In this document: in pieces, positions 41,691-54,594 of the stretch
Numbering within the stretch: the stretch's first letter is position 1
Layout of the letters: each line of letters starts with the position of its first letter
Assembly: GCA_016584305.1 (NCBI GenBank)
Contig: JACEEZ010011599.1
Coordinates: 29,185-93,184, forward strand
DNA: 64,000 nucleotides
From: Chionoecetes opilio
Taxonomy: Eukaryota > Arthropoda > Malacostraca > Decapoda > Majidae
Direction of reading: 5' to 3'
Position numbers and translations under genes: made by a program
The notes under the pieces: generated by a model
Database searches by the model: none
The model's input: only the letters and a program-made list of their open reading frames with translations
What the model was told of the DNA's origin: nothing

Positions 41691-44600
41691 TCAGTGCATG
41701 CCAATAATGGCGTCCGTCCACCAGTACCAAGCCACGGACACTTCCACGCCCCATTCAGTGCTGCAATAATGGCGTCCGTCCCACCAGTACCAAGCCACGG
41801 ACACTTCCACGCCCCATTCAGTGCTGCAATAATGGCGTCCGTCCCACCAGTACCAAGCCACGGACACTTCCACGCCCCATTCAGTGCATGCAATAATGGC
41901 GTCCGTCCCACCAGTACCAAGCCACGGACACTTCCACGCCCCATTCAGTGCTGCAATAATGGCGTCCGTCCCACCAGTATACAAGCCACGGACACTTCCA
42001 CGCCCCATTCAGTGACTGCAATAATGGCGTCCGTCCCACCAGTACCAAGCCACGGACACTTCCACGCCCCATCAGTGCATTGCAATATGGCGTTCCGTCC
42101 CACCAGTACCAAGCCACGGGACACTTCCACGCCCCATTCAGTGCATGCAATATTGGCGTCCGTCCCACCAGTACCAAGCCACGGACACTTCCACGCCCCA
42201 TTCAGTGCATGCAATATTGGCGATCCGTCCCACCAGTTACCAAGCCACGGACACTTCCCACGCCCCATTCAGTGCATGCAATATTGGCGTCCGTCCCACC
42301 AGTACCAAGCCACGGACACTTCCACGCCCCATTCAGTGCATGCAATATTGGCGTCCGTCCCACCAGTACCAAGCCACGGACACTTCCACCCCATTCAGTG
42401 CATGCAATAATGGCGTCCGTCCACCAGTACCAAGCCACGGACACTTCCACGCCCATTCAGTGCATGCAATAATGGCGTCCGTCCACCAGTACCAAGCCAC
42501 GGACACTTCCACGCCCCATTCAGTGCTGCAATAATGGCGTCCGTCCACCAGTACCAAGCACGGACACTTCCACGCCCATTCAGTGCATGCAATAATGGCG
42601 TCCGGCCCACCAGTACCAAGCCCGGACACTTCCACGCCCCCATTCAGTGCATGCAATAATGGCGTCCGTCCCACCAGTACCAAGCCACGGACACTTCCAC
42701 GCCCCATTCAGTGCATGCAATAATGGCGTCCGTCCCACCAGTACCAAGCCACGGACACTTCCACGCCCCATTCAGTACATGCATAATGGCGTCCGGCCAA
42801 CCAGTACCAAGCCACGGACACTTCCACGCCCCATTCAGTGCATGCAATAATGGCGTCCGGCCCACCAGTACCAAGCCACGGACACTTCCACGCCCCATTC
42901 AGTGCATGCAATAATGGCGTACCGGCCCACCAGTACCAAAGCCACGGACACTTCCACGCCCCATTCAGTGCATGCAATAATGGCGTCCGTCCCACAGTAC
43001 CAAGCCACGGACACTTCCACGCCCCATTCAGTGCATGCAATAATGCGTCCGTCCCACCAGTACCAAGCCACGGACACTTCCACGCCCCATTCAGTGCATG
43101 CAATAATGGCGTCCGTCCCACCAGTACCAAGCCACGGACACTTCCACGCCCCATTCAGTGGCATGCAATAATGGCGTCCGTCCCACCAGTACCAAGCCAC
43201 GGACACTTCCACGCCCCATTCAGTGCATGCAATATTGGCGTCCGTCCCACCAGTACCAAGCCACGGACAATTCCACGCCCCATTCAGTGCATGCAATATT
43301 GGCGTCCGTCCCACAGTACCAAGCCAACGACACTTCCACGCCCCATTCAGTGCATGCAATAATGGCGTCCGTTCCCACCAGTACCAAGCCACGGACACTT
43401 CCACGCCCCATTCAGTGCATGCAATAATGGCGTCCGGCCCACCAGTACCAAGCCACGGACACTTCCACGCCCCATTCAGTGCATGCAATAATGGCGTCCG
43501 TCCCACCAGTACCAAGCCACGGACACTTCCACGCCCCATTCAGTGCATGCAATAATGGCGTCGTCCCACCAGTACCAAGCCCGGACACTTCCACGCCCAT
43601 TCAGTGCATGCAATAATGGCGTCCGTCCCACCAGTACCAAGCCACGGACACTCCACGCCCCATTCAGTGCATGCAATATGGCGTCCGCCCACCAGTACCA
43701 AGCACGGACACTTCCACGCCCCATTCAGTGCATGCAATAATGGCGTCCGGCCCACCAGTACCAAGCCACGGACACTTCCACGCCCCATCAGTGCATGCAA
43801 TAATGGCGTCCGGCCCACCAGTACCAAGCCACGGACACTTCCACGCCCCATTCAGTGCATGCAATAATGGCGTCCGTCCCACCAGTACCAAGCCACGGAC
43901 ACTTCCACGCCCCATCAGTGCATGCAATAATGGCGTCCGTCCACCAGTACCAAGCCACGGACACTTCACGCCCCATTCAGTGCATGCAATAATGGCGTCC
44001 GTCCCCCAGTACCAAGCCACGGACACTTCCACGCCCCATTCAGTGCATGCAAATAAATGGCGCCGTCCCACCAGTACCAAGCCACGGACCTCCACGCCCA
44101 TTCAGTGCATGCAATATTGGCGTCCGTCCCACCAGTACCAAGCCACGGACACTTCCACGCCCCATTCAGTGCATGCAATATTGGCGTCCGTCCCACCAGT
44201 ACCAAGCCACGGACACTTCCACGCCCCATTCAGTGCATGCAATAATGGCGTCCGTCCCACCAGTAACCAAGCCACGGACACGTTCCACGCCCCATTCAGT
44301 GCATGCAATAATGGCGTCCGGCCACCAGTACCAAGCCACGGACCACTTCCACGCCCCATTCAGTGCATGCAATAATGGCGTCCGTCCACCAGTACCAAGC
44401 CACGGACACTTCCACGCCCCATTCAGTGCATGCAATAATGGCGTCCGTCCCACCAGTACCAAGCCACGGACACTTCCACGCCCCATTCAGTGCATGCAAT
44501 AATGGCGTCCGTCCCACCAGTACCAAGCCACGGACACTTCCAGCCCCATTCAGTGCATGCAATAATGGCGTCCGTCCCACCAGTACCAAGCCACGGACAC

Positions 44601-46287
44601 TTCCACGCCCCATCAGTGCATGCAATAATGGCGTTCCGGCCCACCAGTACCAAGCCACGGACACTTCCACGCCCCATTCAGTGCATGCAATAATGGCGTC
44701 CGTCCCACCAGTACCAAGCCACGGACACTTCCACGCCCCATTCAGTGCATGCAATATTGGCGTCCTCCCACCAGTACCAAGCCCGGACACTTCCACGCCC
44801 CATTCAGTGCATGCAATATTGGCGTCCGTCCCACCAGTACCAAGCCACGGACACTTTCCACGCCCCCATTCAGTGCATGCAATATGGCGTCCGTCCCACC
44901 AGTACCAAGCCACGGACACTTCCACGCCCCATTCAGTGCATGCAATAATGGCGTCCGTCCCCACGTACCAAGCCACGGACACTTCCACGCCCCATTCAGT
45001 GCATGCAATAATGGCGTCCGTCCCACCAGTACCAAGCCACGGACACTTCCACGCCCCATTCAGTGCTGCAATAATGGCTTCCGTCCCACCAGTACCAAGC
45101 CACGGACACTTCCACGCCCCATTCAGTGCATGCAATAATGGCGTCCGGCCCCACCAGTACCAAGCCACGGACACTTCCACGCCCCATCAGTGCATGCAAT
45201 AATGGCGTCCGTCCCACCATTACAAGCCACGGACACTTCCACGCCCCATTCAGTGCATGCAATAATGGCGTCCGTCCCACCAGTACCAAGCCACGGGACA
45301 CTTCCACGCCCCATTCAGTACTGCAATAATGGCGTCCGGCCCACCAGTACCAAGCCACGGACACTTCCACGCCCCATTCAGTGCATCAATAATGGCGTCC
45401 GTCCCACCAGTACCAAGCCACGGACACTTCCACGCCCCATTCAGTGCATGCAAAAATGGCGTCCGTCCCACCAGTACCAAGCCACGGACACTTCCACGCC
45501 CCATTCAGTGCATGCAATAATGGCGTCCGGCCCACCAGTACCAAGCCACGGACACCTTCCACGCCCATTCAGTGCATGCAATAATGGCGTCCGTCCCACC
45601 AGTACCAAGCCACCGACACTTCCACGCCCCATTCAGTGCATGCAATAATGGCGTCCGTCCCACCAGTACCAAGCCACGGACACTTCCACGCCCATTCAGT
45701 GCATGCAATAATGCGTCCGTCCCACCAGTACCAAGCCACGGACACTTCCACGCCCATTCAGTGCATGCAATAATGGCGTCCGTCCCACCAGTACAAGCCA
45801 CGGACACTTCCACGCCCCATTCAGTGCATGCAATAATGGCGTCCGTCCCACCAGTACCAAGCCACGGACAACTTCCACGCCCCATTCAGTGCATGCAATA
45901 ATGGCGTCCGGCCCACCAGTACCAAGCCACGGACACTTCCACGCCCCATTCAGTGCATGCAATAATGGCGTCCGTCCCACCAGTACCAAGCCACGGACAC
46001 TTCCACGCCCCATTCAGTGCATGCAATAATGGCGTCCAGCCCACCAGTACCAAGCCACGGACACTTCCACGCCCCCATTCAGTGCAGTACCAAGCACGGA
46101 CACTTCCACGCCCCATTCAGTGCATGCAATAATGGCGTCCGGCCCACCAGTACCAAGCCACGGACACTTCCACGCCCCATTCAGTGCATGCAATAATGGC
46201 GTCCGTCCCACCAGTACCAAGCCACGGACACTTCCACGCCCCATTCAGTGCATGCAAAAATGGCGTCCGGCCCACCAGTACCAAGCC
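41691..46287. repeat. 64-bp satellite, clean part (~72 units)
   Basis: The 64-bp unit comprises CAGTACCAAGCCACGGACAC, TTCCACGCCCCATTCAGTGC, ATGCAATAATGGCGTCCGTC and CCAC. Copies are nearly identical, with two recurrent variants: AATATTGG for AATAATGG, clustered at 42,149-42,344, 43,230-43,295, 44,113-44,177 and 44,753-44,816, and CCGGCCC for CCGTCCC. One shortened unit lies at 46,086. It ends abruptly at 46,287, where copy 2 begins. 64 is not divisible by 3, so ORFs rotate through all frames. Confidence 0.97.
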
Positions 46288-46662
46288 ACTTGTTTTTTGT
46301 CATTTCTGTTGCAAATCACTAAAAATAATTAAAATAAGAAACAATTGCGACACAAACGGTTAGCAGATTCATTCCAAACACATCAAAACTCACCAGAAAA
46401 AGATAGTTTCGTCCACCAAAGTGAATTCGGTGTTCATCTGGAATAATACCCAAGCGAAAAATATTGTATCCAATAATAAAATAGAGTTTATTCTTCCTTT
46501 CCATCTATCGCAAGTGGAACTGTCGCCGAGAAGTTACACATCCGATCCGATCCGAGGTAAATTTTCAGATGAACACCGAACTTCCTTTGGTGGACGAATC
46601 AATTTTTTTCTGGTGAGTTTTGAATGAATCTGCTAACCGTTTCTGTGGCAAATCACTTTTTT
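46288..46662. repeat. ~100-bp inverted/direct repeat module (copy 2)
   Basis: Near-identical to 3,743-4,116: reversed copy at 46,348-46,440, forward copy at 46,565-46,655. This is the left edge of the second segment; the match begins immediately after the satellite. Confidence 0.92.
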
Positions 46663-46689
46663 TTTTCTTTTTTTTGCAACAAAAATTAC

Positions 46690-47024
46690 AAAAAAATAAT
46701 TAAAAATAACCAAACCCTACCAAAACCAAACCATCCCATCTATATCAAAACCAACCCTATACCTAGTCTATATCTAACCAAACCCTTATAGTCTATCCCT
46801 AACCTAACCTATACCTACATATCTAACCTAACCATACTAGTTATATCTAACCAAACCCTATACCTATCTATATCAAAACCCTAACCATACTAGTCTATAT
46901 CTAACCTAACCTATACCTAGTCTATATTAACCTAACTATACCTATCTATATTTAACCCTAACCTTACCTAGCTATACTAACCTGCCATCCCTAGTTATAT
47001 CTAACCAAACCAAACCCCTTTTCC

Positions 47025-47053
<29 letters not shown>
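46690..47053. repeat. AACCT/ATACCTAGTCTAT block and A-tract (copy 2)
   Basis: Degenerate TATATCTAACCTAACCTATA units, noisy, ending in a ~30-nt A run. Corresponds to 4,160-4,257 plus 5,911-6,010 and lacks the 1.65-kb TIR element. Confidence 0.85.
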
Positions 47054-47055
<2 letters not shown>

Positions 47056-47927
47056 AGCTGTATGATGAAAAAATTGGGGTCCATATTTGCGGGCGACATT
47101 AGTGCAGGGGAAAAGTGACTGGCGACTACAGTGTTATTCGGTAGTTAGGGGATCATGAAATTTCCCTTTATAAAACGGACAAAATTGTGAGTCTTTTATA
47201 GTACATGGTCTGGCATGAACACTTGGCCAGGGGAAAAGTTAAAAACTCTCACCCACGGGGCGCGAGGAGACCCGGGCAGACGCGAGTACTGAAACAAAAG
47301 CAGGGGGGGGGGGGGGGGGGCAATCCACCCTTTGCCCCCGTCCAAGACAGGCGGGCCTTTGGGGGGAGAACGGGAAGGGACTGTTTTAAAGGAACCAACT
47401 GCTGCACACGGCTTATTTCCCCCTCCCCCCCCCACACATATAAACACCGCCCTCTTGTGCAAAACCCCCAAACCCTCAAAGATGATTCAGGGGCTTAGAA
47501 AAGGGGTAAAAACTGCAGTCGTACAGCCCTCCTGGTATAAGTGATTTTAAAAAACCACAACACGCTGGGGGGTTTTAAGTATCCTCTTTTCGTTCTCATC
47601 AAAGGAGTATTTCAAACCCCCACAAAGCTGACGCAAATAAAAAAAAATTTAGACGACCCCAAAATGCGATTCATCATTTTTCCTCCTGTCAATGATGAAG
47701 AGACAGAGGGGTTTATGCTTACTATATGTGACCTGCGAAAATGGGAGTGTAACTTATGCGTGGAAAGACGTTTTTTAAAGGGCAACAGCAGAGAAACCTT
47801 TAAAAAACCCGGGAACATTTTTTGAGTACCCTGCACTGCCAACCCAACAACGGGGGGCCTTTACTCCCCACAGAACACAAGGGCACGGCTGTCACCCCCA
47901 TGTAACACACTGCCCCCCACGGTGTCA
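47054..47927. other. Copy 2 of the sequence left of the MULE (noisy)
   Basis: Contains the half fold-back (GGCGACATTAGTGCAGG, ~47,090) and the stretch equivalent to 6,126-6,922, with a G18-like run at ~47,310. No gene. Confidence 0.55.
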
Positions 47928-50900
47928 GGAAGGTTCGACGGAATGCGTTTCGACGACACCGGGGAAACCCCCAAACATAGTGAAATCGTCGAACCTTCCA
48001 AGTCATTGCCGTCGAACCCTCTATTCTTCCCTTCAAAATATAGACACTTACAAATAAAATTTGACTGACATGTATACGATTAAACATGGAACATAAGGAA
48101 AAGACCGAGGGTGTTCAGTCTGATTTAAAATTCCTTTATAATAATTTTTTTGACCTTTCATCATGCGCATTTAATTATTGTTTTTAACGCAGCTCTGATA
48201 ATGGGGACACCTATTATAATGGACGAGAGAGAGAGAAGAGAGGGGAGGAGAGAAGAGAGAAGAGGAGAGGGGAGAGAGAGAGAAAGAGGAATAATGGAGG
48301 GCGAGGGCAGGAGAGAGAGGGGGGAGGGGGGGGGCGGGAGAAAAGGGTCATGTTACCGCGGGGAAAAAAAAAAGGAACTAAAATACAGAGAGAGGAGAGA
48401 GAGAGAGGGAGAGAGAAGGGGTGGGCGATAACGGAACAAGTTATCATAATCATTTTTTGAGGAAAATAAACTGAAATTTACGATCCGACTGGGCCCTCCG
48501 GGAACTTTTAAGGTGTCGACCCGACTACTCCTGGAACTTAAGGTGCGCTCTGACTCGATCCTGGAACTTTAAAGGGTCGACTCCGACTCGACCACCACCC
48601 CTGAACTTTAAGGGGGTCAAACTCCGATTCTGTCTCCATACTCCCCTTCCCTCTTTTTGTATTACGCTTACCACATTATTTACATTTTTAAATTTTTCAT
48701 TAGTCTATATACTATCGAAATAAATAAAATTTGATTATTGAAATTCAAAAAATTTTTTTCATTCAAAAATAATTGTTTTAATGATAATTAACCCCGGGGG
48801 ATTTTAGTCGGAAAATTTTTAAAGGGTTGGACTTTGACTTAAGACACGTTTAAAGAAGGGGTTCCTTAAAATCAACCCAGAAAACCACCAAAAACTGTTC
48901 AGCTTTTTGCCAAGGAGGACATGAATGTCCCTGCCTTTCTTCCCAGAAAGAGGTTGGGCCCTCTTCAACAGGCCATTACCGGAGGGCCCTGCAACAAGTG
49001 GCAACACAGAATTGGGGACCCAACATCTACCAAGCCCATACGGGAAAGGCCCCGGGGGGTATTTTCAAAAAGTGACCCTGTCAGCAGTGCTAAAACACTA
49101 AAAAAACCCCACGCCCCAGCCCCCACTCCACGACCTCATCAGCTACCCCTCCACCAACCCCTTCCACTTTCCGACCTTTGTGTCGACAGCGACGCGACTT
49201 TTCATAAAGTTTCCAGATGTGGACACCTCCCTAACCCCTCTGCGGCCCCACTGATCCCCAAAGTGTGTGAAGATCCGCCCTAGAAACCACCCTACCTCCC
49301 TCCTGACACCGGGGTTTGACACGCAAGACTTTTCGACGAAAAACCAGCGACGAAGAACCAGTCCAGTTTTTTGTGGTTCCCCAAAAGGGTTCTAAACGTG
49401 GTGGTGATTTTTTTATAGAAAAAACCCCCTTACCAGAGGGAGGGAAAACCTACACAAAAGGCGACAACGTGGAGATGCACCGCAAGAAATGAGACTGTGA
49501 CGTGCCCCTGGTTCAGTGACCCAAACTGAAGGAGGGCGACCTTCAACAGGAGCACACCCAAACAGTGCACCCCAAGTGATGTGCCCTGCCTGCGCCAGAA
49601 AGGCCCAAAAATACGTGAGAAGGGATGGCAGGGCCGTTTTTTTCTGGATCAACAATCGTAAAAGGGGCTTTGGAAAAAAATCTCCCAACTGACCCCCCTT
49701 GCGCTTCCCTGTCATCGGGGCAGCCATGGTTCCCTCGACCAACCTTCCCGGCAGAAGAGGCCCCAAAAACCCCAAAAGAGTTTAGATTTCGACTGGGTTT
49801 AGGAAGAGGCCACCTCTTTTCATGCAGGAGATACCCGTGTGGGTCACTCGGCATGTTTTTTTCTGCAAAAGTTTATGCTCCCCTCCTCTCAGCAGCAAAA
49901 AAACTTGGTCGTGGAGGGGGTACTTTTAAAACGGAAAAAACCTTTTTGATCAGCTCGGGAGCACCCCATAGTTTTCAAAAGCAGAATGAAACATTAAGCA
50001 GGTTTTGCAGTTGTGATGGTGCTTATTCTGGGTTTCCAAGGGCCCGATTATAGAGCAGTTTGGAATGCTTTAGTCGTTGCTACCAAAAATACAGGCTTGG
50101 GTTTCGGTGTGATGGACTTAAGACAGCCGTCGGAGCGTTTTCCCGTGAAATTTTTCCCCTTAGCAACGTTACGTGGATGCAATTTCCATTGGCCCCCAAC
50201 AATAGGGAAAAAAAATCAAGGAACAGGGTCTTCAGATGTACTCCCAAAGTCAAAGTCATGTAAGTTTTACAGACTGAGTCACTACCATTTTTACCCCACA
50301 GCAAATATCTGCCCCCTTCAGGAATTTCCAGGACCTCATAGACCCCCACATCATCAGGGTTTCACCATCTCCTTGATATATAACCCACGTGGATATCAAT
50401 GAACACTTTCCACCGTCCTCTTGGAGCATCTATGGTAGCAGATAAAAGGGAAAAAGTGTAGAAGGCTGATTCTGGACTGAAAAAGCTGTGCTCAAAGGCG
50501 GGAATGATAAACCATAACAAAATGTCCCCACTGAGGGAAGCCCTTATCGTGATCTGCAGGTTGCCACTAGCACCATTATTTTCCGAAGAAAAACTTAAAC
50601 GATACCAGCAAAGAATTTTAGAGAATATCAGGGCAAAATCTTTGCAATGGGCGTCATACAAAAAAAATTTATTACTCCCACCCATTTTCTTCTTTTTGTA
50701 TCAGCCCGCAAAATTTCCTATCAACATGATGAAGACAAATAGATCTTTTTAATTCCATGAAAAATTTTTAAAATTCATATTGAACTTTACCAAAACCACA
50801 TTCATCTTTTTGATTTTAGAAATTTTTTAAAAAGCTTTTATGTATATACAACTTATCTAATACTTATTAGTTTCACCTTTAAACTTTTAATGAAAAAATT

Positions 50901-51513
50901 TTTGAGTTTCATATAAATTTGTAAAACATTCATTTTTTAACTTTTATGAATAAATTTCTTTAAAATGTCTTTATCCAAAACATTTTTTTATCAGACAGTT
51001 CATTGAAAATTTTTTAAAACAATGAAATTTAAAGAAAAAAATTCTTATTGACACACACTTTGTGGAAATAATCTGTTTTTCTGTTTTAATTCTTAGAATT
51101 AAAAACCTCTTTTGGCACGATCCTCCTGTGTGAAGGATGATTTACGAGGACAATAGATCATTATAGAAAATAAATAAAAAAATAAATAAATAATGTCTAG
51201 GATTCCCCAAAATTTCCCCACAAACTGAGGTGCCGTTTTTTTGTAGTCTAACTGTTACCATCAGGGGGGGCAATACTTAGCCTGAGGGTGAAGCCCACAC
51301 ACAGTACTGTTTTTTCATTGTTATTATCTTATCGCTATTTGATTGCATTAAATAAAGATTAATGCCAGGGAAACTAAGTTTTATGGTGTTTCCCCGTTAG
51401 GCTGGGATACTCTATGATAGACATCGTAGACATATTTTGAAGTTTTGACGGTGTTCGACGGGACCGCGAAACTTCCATTTTTTTTCCGTCGAAAGTGCAC
51501 CGTCGAAACTTCC
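47928..51513 (+). mobile_element. MULE transposon, copy 2 (noisy)
   Basis: 3.6 kb from the left end GGAAGGTTCGACG (47,928-47,999) to the right end closing CCGTCGAAACTTCC (51,446-51,513), the only place where both ends can be read. GA tracts (48,225-48,420) and ~4 units of the 35-bp array (48,490-48,625) lie between left end and gene. Confidence 0.7.
48913..50742 (+). pseudogene. MULE transposase, copy 2, many indels
   Basis: Aligns along its length with 8,015-9,901, with the same start context and the end CAACATGATGAAGAC, but broken by dozens of 1-2-bp indels and homopolymer substitutions. Visible pieces include the VMDL-, CNFHW- and FREIFPLATLRG-equivalents. The lesions have the same style as noise in the satellite, so much of the damage is probably consensus error rather than true pseudogenisation. 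Confidence 0.85.
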
Positions 51514-51679
51514 CGAAACCCCCCCACAACCACCACCCATTTGCCAACGGACACACTCCCACAGGCACGGGTTAGAACTCATTGTCCCCACAACACACCA
51601 CTTTAAAAATGGGTCTTCTGTGCTGGGCAATATCAGCTTTGTCTTGAAAAAAACTGCTACAAATTCACATGAACTCCCG
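51514..51679. other. Short spacer right of the MULE
   Basis: Fairly clean sequence with AACACACCAC and GGGTCTTCTGTGCTGGGC. Copy 1 equivalent ~10,660-10,830. Nothing recognised. Confidence 0.5.
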
Positions 51680-52600
51680 CAAACCAGTGTGGTAAAGGTG
51701 GTTTTGGGTGGGTTTATTAAAGGGATAAAACCTTTTTTCCCCCACTCCCGGCATTATGATTTTAACACCACTGTGTGTCAGGGTGTGGTGGTGAGAGAAT
51801 CTTTTTAGTAAATCCTTTCCCACACTCTAAACATTATAAATTTTTAACACCAAAAGGTGTCAGGTGTGTGGTGAGGGAACTCTTTTGGTAAACCTTTTTC
51901 CCCCACTCTAAACATTTTTAATTTTAAAAACCACTGGTGTCAGGGTGTTCTGGGGGGAACTTTTGAGTAAATCCTTCCCACACTCAAAATTTATAATTTT
52001 TAACACCAATGTGTGTAGGGGCCCCTCAGGGGGTGGTGGTGAGGGAACTCTTTTTTTAGTAAACCTTTCCCACACTCAAAAAATTCATAATTTTTTAACA
52101 CCAATGTGTGTCAGGGTGGTTGATGAGGTCCTCTTTGAGTAAATCCTTTCCCAACTCTAAACATTATAATTTTTGACCCACTGTGTGTCAGGGTGGTTGG
52201 TGAGGGAACTCTTTTTAGTAAAACCCTTTCCCCCACTCTAAAAAATCATAATTTAACACCACTGTGTGTCAGGCCCGTCAGGGTTGCTGGTGGGGAACTC
52301 TTTTGAGTAAATCCTTTTCCCACATCTAAAAATTATAATTTAAAACCAATGGTTTCAGGGGCCCTCAGGGGGTGTTGAGGGAAAACTTTGAGTAAATCCT
52401 TTCCCCCCTCTAAACATTCATAATTCTTAACAGCACTGTGTGTCAGGGGGTGTGGGTGAGGTCACACTTTCTAGCAAATCTTTTCCCACCCTTAAACCTT
52501 TATAATTTTAACACCATTTTTGCAGGGTGTGTGTGGTGAGATCAGCTTTTTCCCGCATCTTTTCCACATTCTAAACATTTATAATTCTTAACACCCAAAG
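51680..52600. repeat. ~80-bp minisatellite, about 11 copies
   Basis: The same unit as at 10,830-11,405 (GTGTGTCAGGGTG, GAGTAAATCCTTTCCCACAC, CATAATTTTAACACC), cleaner here and with about four more copies. Some units carry an extra GGCCCCTCAGGG. Confidence 0.93.
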
Positions 52601-53499
52601 TGTACACTGAATGACTCTTGAGCAGACTCTTTTATTAAATGTTTTGTCATATGTGGCACTTCAGCTCACGTGGCCTTGTGGCCTGAGCTGCCTGCTCCAG
52701 GTGATTCTTGCCATCACCCCTGTGCCTCCCCACCCCTGAGGGAGACGATCCTGTGCTCCCGGCCATCAGCTGCGCCCCCGGGCCCCCCAGCCTCCCCGCA
52801 GCAACACTCCCCCAGCACCGATGCCCCTCCTGCGGGAAAAACCCCGGGGGGCCCGGGGGAGCCCGGGGCAGTGCCGGGCGGACAGCCGGGGTGGACGTGA
52901 CCTCCACCTGCAACAGTGGTGACAGTCACACAAGAGAGCCACACGCTGCCTGCCACCTGTCCGCCGCGGGGCCCCCACCCGCTTCCTGCCTCATCACCCA
53001 CCTTGGAAGGGCCAAGACCCTTGGAGCAGAGTGGAGGAACAGATACTTCAGTGTGAGATGTTTCCCCAGGTGGAACTTTGTGCCTGGGTTTTTTTGGTGG
53101 TGCAAACTGATGTCACCTTATACAAAGTGGGCCCGCCCACTGTGGGCTCAAGACTTTCGAAATCCACATGCATCAACCCTTGAAACACTTAGATCCCGGG
53201 AAGTGTTTTCACTGGGTTTCACCGGCTGTATTTAGGAAGGTGTGGTCTTTGGTTTAAAGTGCCCTACCAAACCTTGGTGCTTAACCTGAGGGCCCCTTTA
53301 ACAGCTCCTTTCACTACCCTTCCTCCCGGCACAGCACACCCCGCAATGTTTGAAACCCTGGCTGACAACCCCCCCTGCTCCACTGCAGCCACTGGGGGTG
53401 ACACAGGACAAATTTCCTCCATAACCCTACGTGGGCCTGTCCCTCCGCTTTTTTTAATACCGTGCCCTATAATAGATATCTATGATCTTACCGATTTAA
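52601..53499. other. GC-rich patch and spacer (copy 2)
   Basis: 52,650-53,000 is strongly GC-rich with CCCCGGG runs, equivalent to 11,470-11,800. The longest ORF (175 residues at 52,708-53,235) has no motif I know, and its frame is not maintained in copy 1. Perhaps a relic exon or CpG-rich repeat; unknown. Confidence 0.5.
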
Positions 53500-53957
53500 T
53501 TAAAATTCGCTCGAATGGGCCTTGCTCAAAAAGCCATTTTGCTCGAATGGGCCTTCGCTTGAATAGCCATTCACTCAATGGTCCTTCCTCGAATAGCCCC
53601 TTAGCTCGAAAGGGGCCTTCGCTCGAAAGGGCCCCGCTCGAATGGTCCTTCGCCGAATAGCCATTCCTTTAATGGCCTTTGCTCGAAATGCCATTTGCTC
53701 GAATTATCCTTTGCTGAATAGCCCTTCGCCGAAAGCCATTCGCTCGAAAAGCCCCTTTGCTCGAATAGCCCTTCGCTCGAATGGTCCTCCGCTCGAATAG
53801 CCATACGCTCGAAAGGGCCTTCGCCGAATAGCATTCCTCGAAAAGCCATTCGCTCGAATGGCCTTGCCGAATAGCCATTTGCCGAATGGTCCTTCCCGAA
53901 TAAAACCATTCGCTCGAATGGTCCTTTGCTCGAATAGCCTTCGCTCGAAGGTCGTGT
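53500..53957. repeat. 16-bp minisatellite (CGCTCGAATRGYCNTT), ~28 units
   Basis: Two 16-bp versions alternate, roughly TCGCTCGAATAGCCAT and TCGCTCGAATGGTCCT, giving a 32-bp higher-order unit. Copy 1 has only about two units at 12,290-12,335, so the array expanded here or collapsed there. Ser/Glu/Arg-rich minus-strand ORFs are period products. Confidence 0.93.
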
Positions 53958-54594
53958 ATTCACATCCAAAAATCACCAAGATTTTAGCCATAAATGGGTT
54001 TGGTTAGGTTAAATCAATTTTGGGGGGGTTAGGTAGGGGTTTTGGGTTTTTTAAAGATGATTCAAAAAAAAAAGAAAAGTATCAAAACTATGGCCCCTGC
54101 GAAGCGGAGCAAGGTTTGCGGGGGGGGCCCGGGAGGGGCGGGCCGGGCACCCCCCCACCTGAAACAAACATGATTTCCCACAAAAAAGAATGCCAGTTTT
54201 TTATTCAAAACACATCAAAATATTCAGGAAATTAAATTTCGTCCCCGAAATCATGAAGGGGCCCCCGCGAAATGACCCACATTGAGTCTTTGGGCCCAAA
54301 GGACCCCCTTTACCCCGGAAAAGTTGGGGTAAAAATGGCAACTTTTCGGTCGTTTTCAGAGACACCCAAATTTAAATTTTTTCCCGGCCTACAATAGGGG
54401 CTTTTTGAATGGAGATTTTTTTATTTTCCGGTAACCCATATTAAAAAAAAAATAATGATAATAATAATAATTTACACCGAATTTTAAGGTCGCCGTTTCC
54501 ATTAAAAAAAAATGAATCTCCATCAGAAAAACACTAAAACTTGGCCGGGAGAAAGAGTCAGGGTCTCAGATAGCAAAGGGAAATTTAATTGAAT
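53958..54594. other. Unassigned noisy sequence (copy 2)
   Basis: Matches 12,340-12,950, including the G-rich run near 54,120. No gene seen. Confidence 0.5.

Noticed and set aside
38773..46244. Dozens of ORFs up to 341 residues on both strands in the 64-bp satellite
   Set aside because: They are translations of a repeat whose length is not divisible by 3, cycle through all frames, and appear on both strands. There is no conserved start, codon bias or domain.
38360..46287. 64-bp array considered as CRISPR or as a ncRNA array
   Set aside because: Head-to-tail identical units without spacers, and no promoter or fold consistent between units. It is a satellite.
48913..50742. Copy-2 MULE as a true ancient pseudogene
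   Set aside because: The lesions have the same homopolymer style as errors in the adjacent satellite, and flanking DNA is near-identical to copy 1 where clean. Most damage is probably technical.
52708..53235. 175-residue ORF as a host gene
   Set aside because: No domain, low-complexity Pro/Ala content, and its frame is not kept in the copy-1 equivalent.
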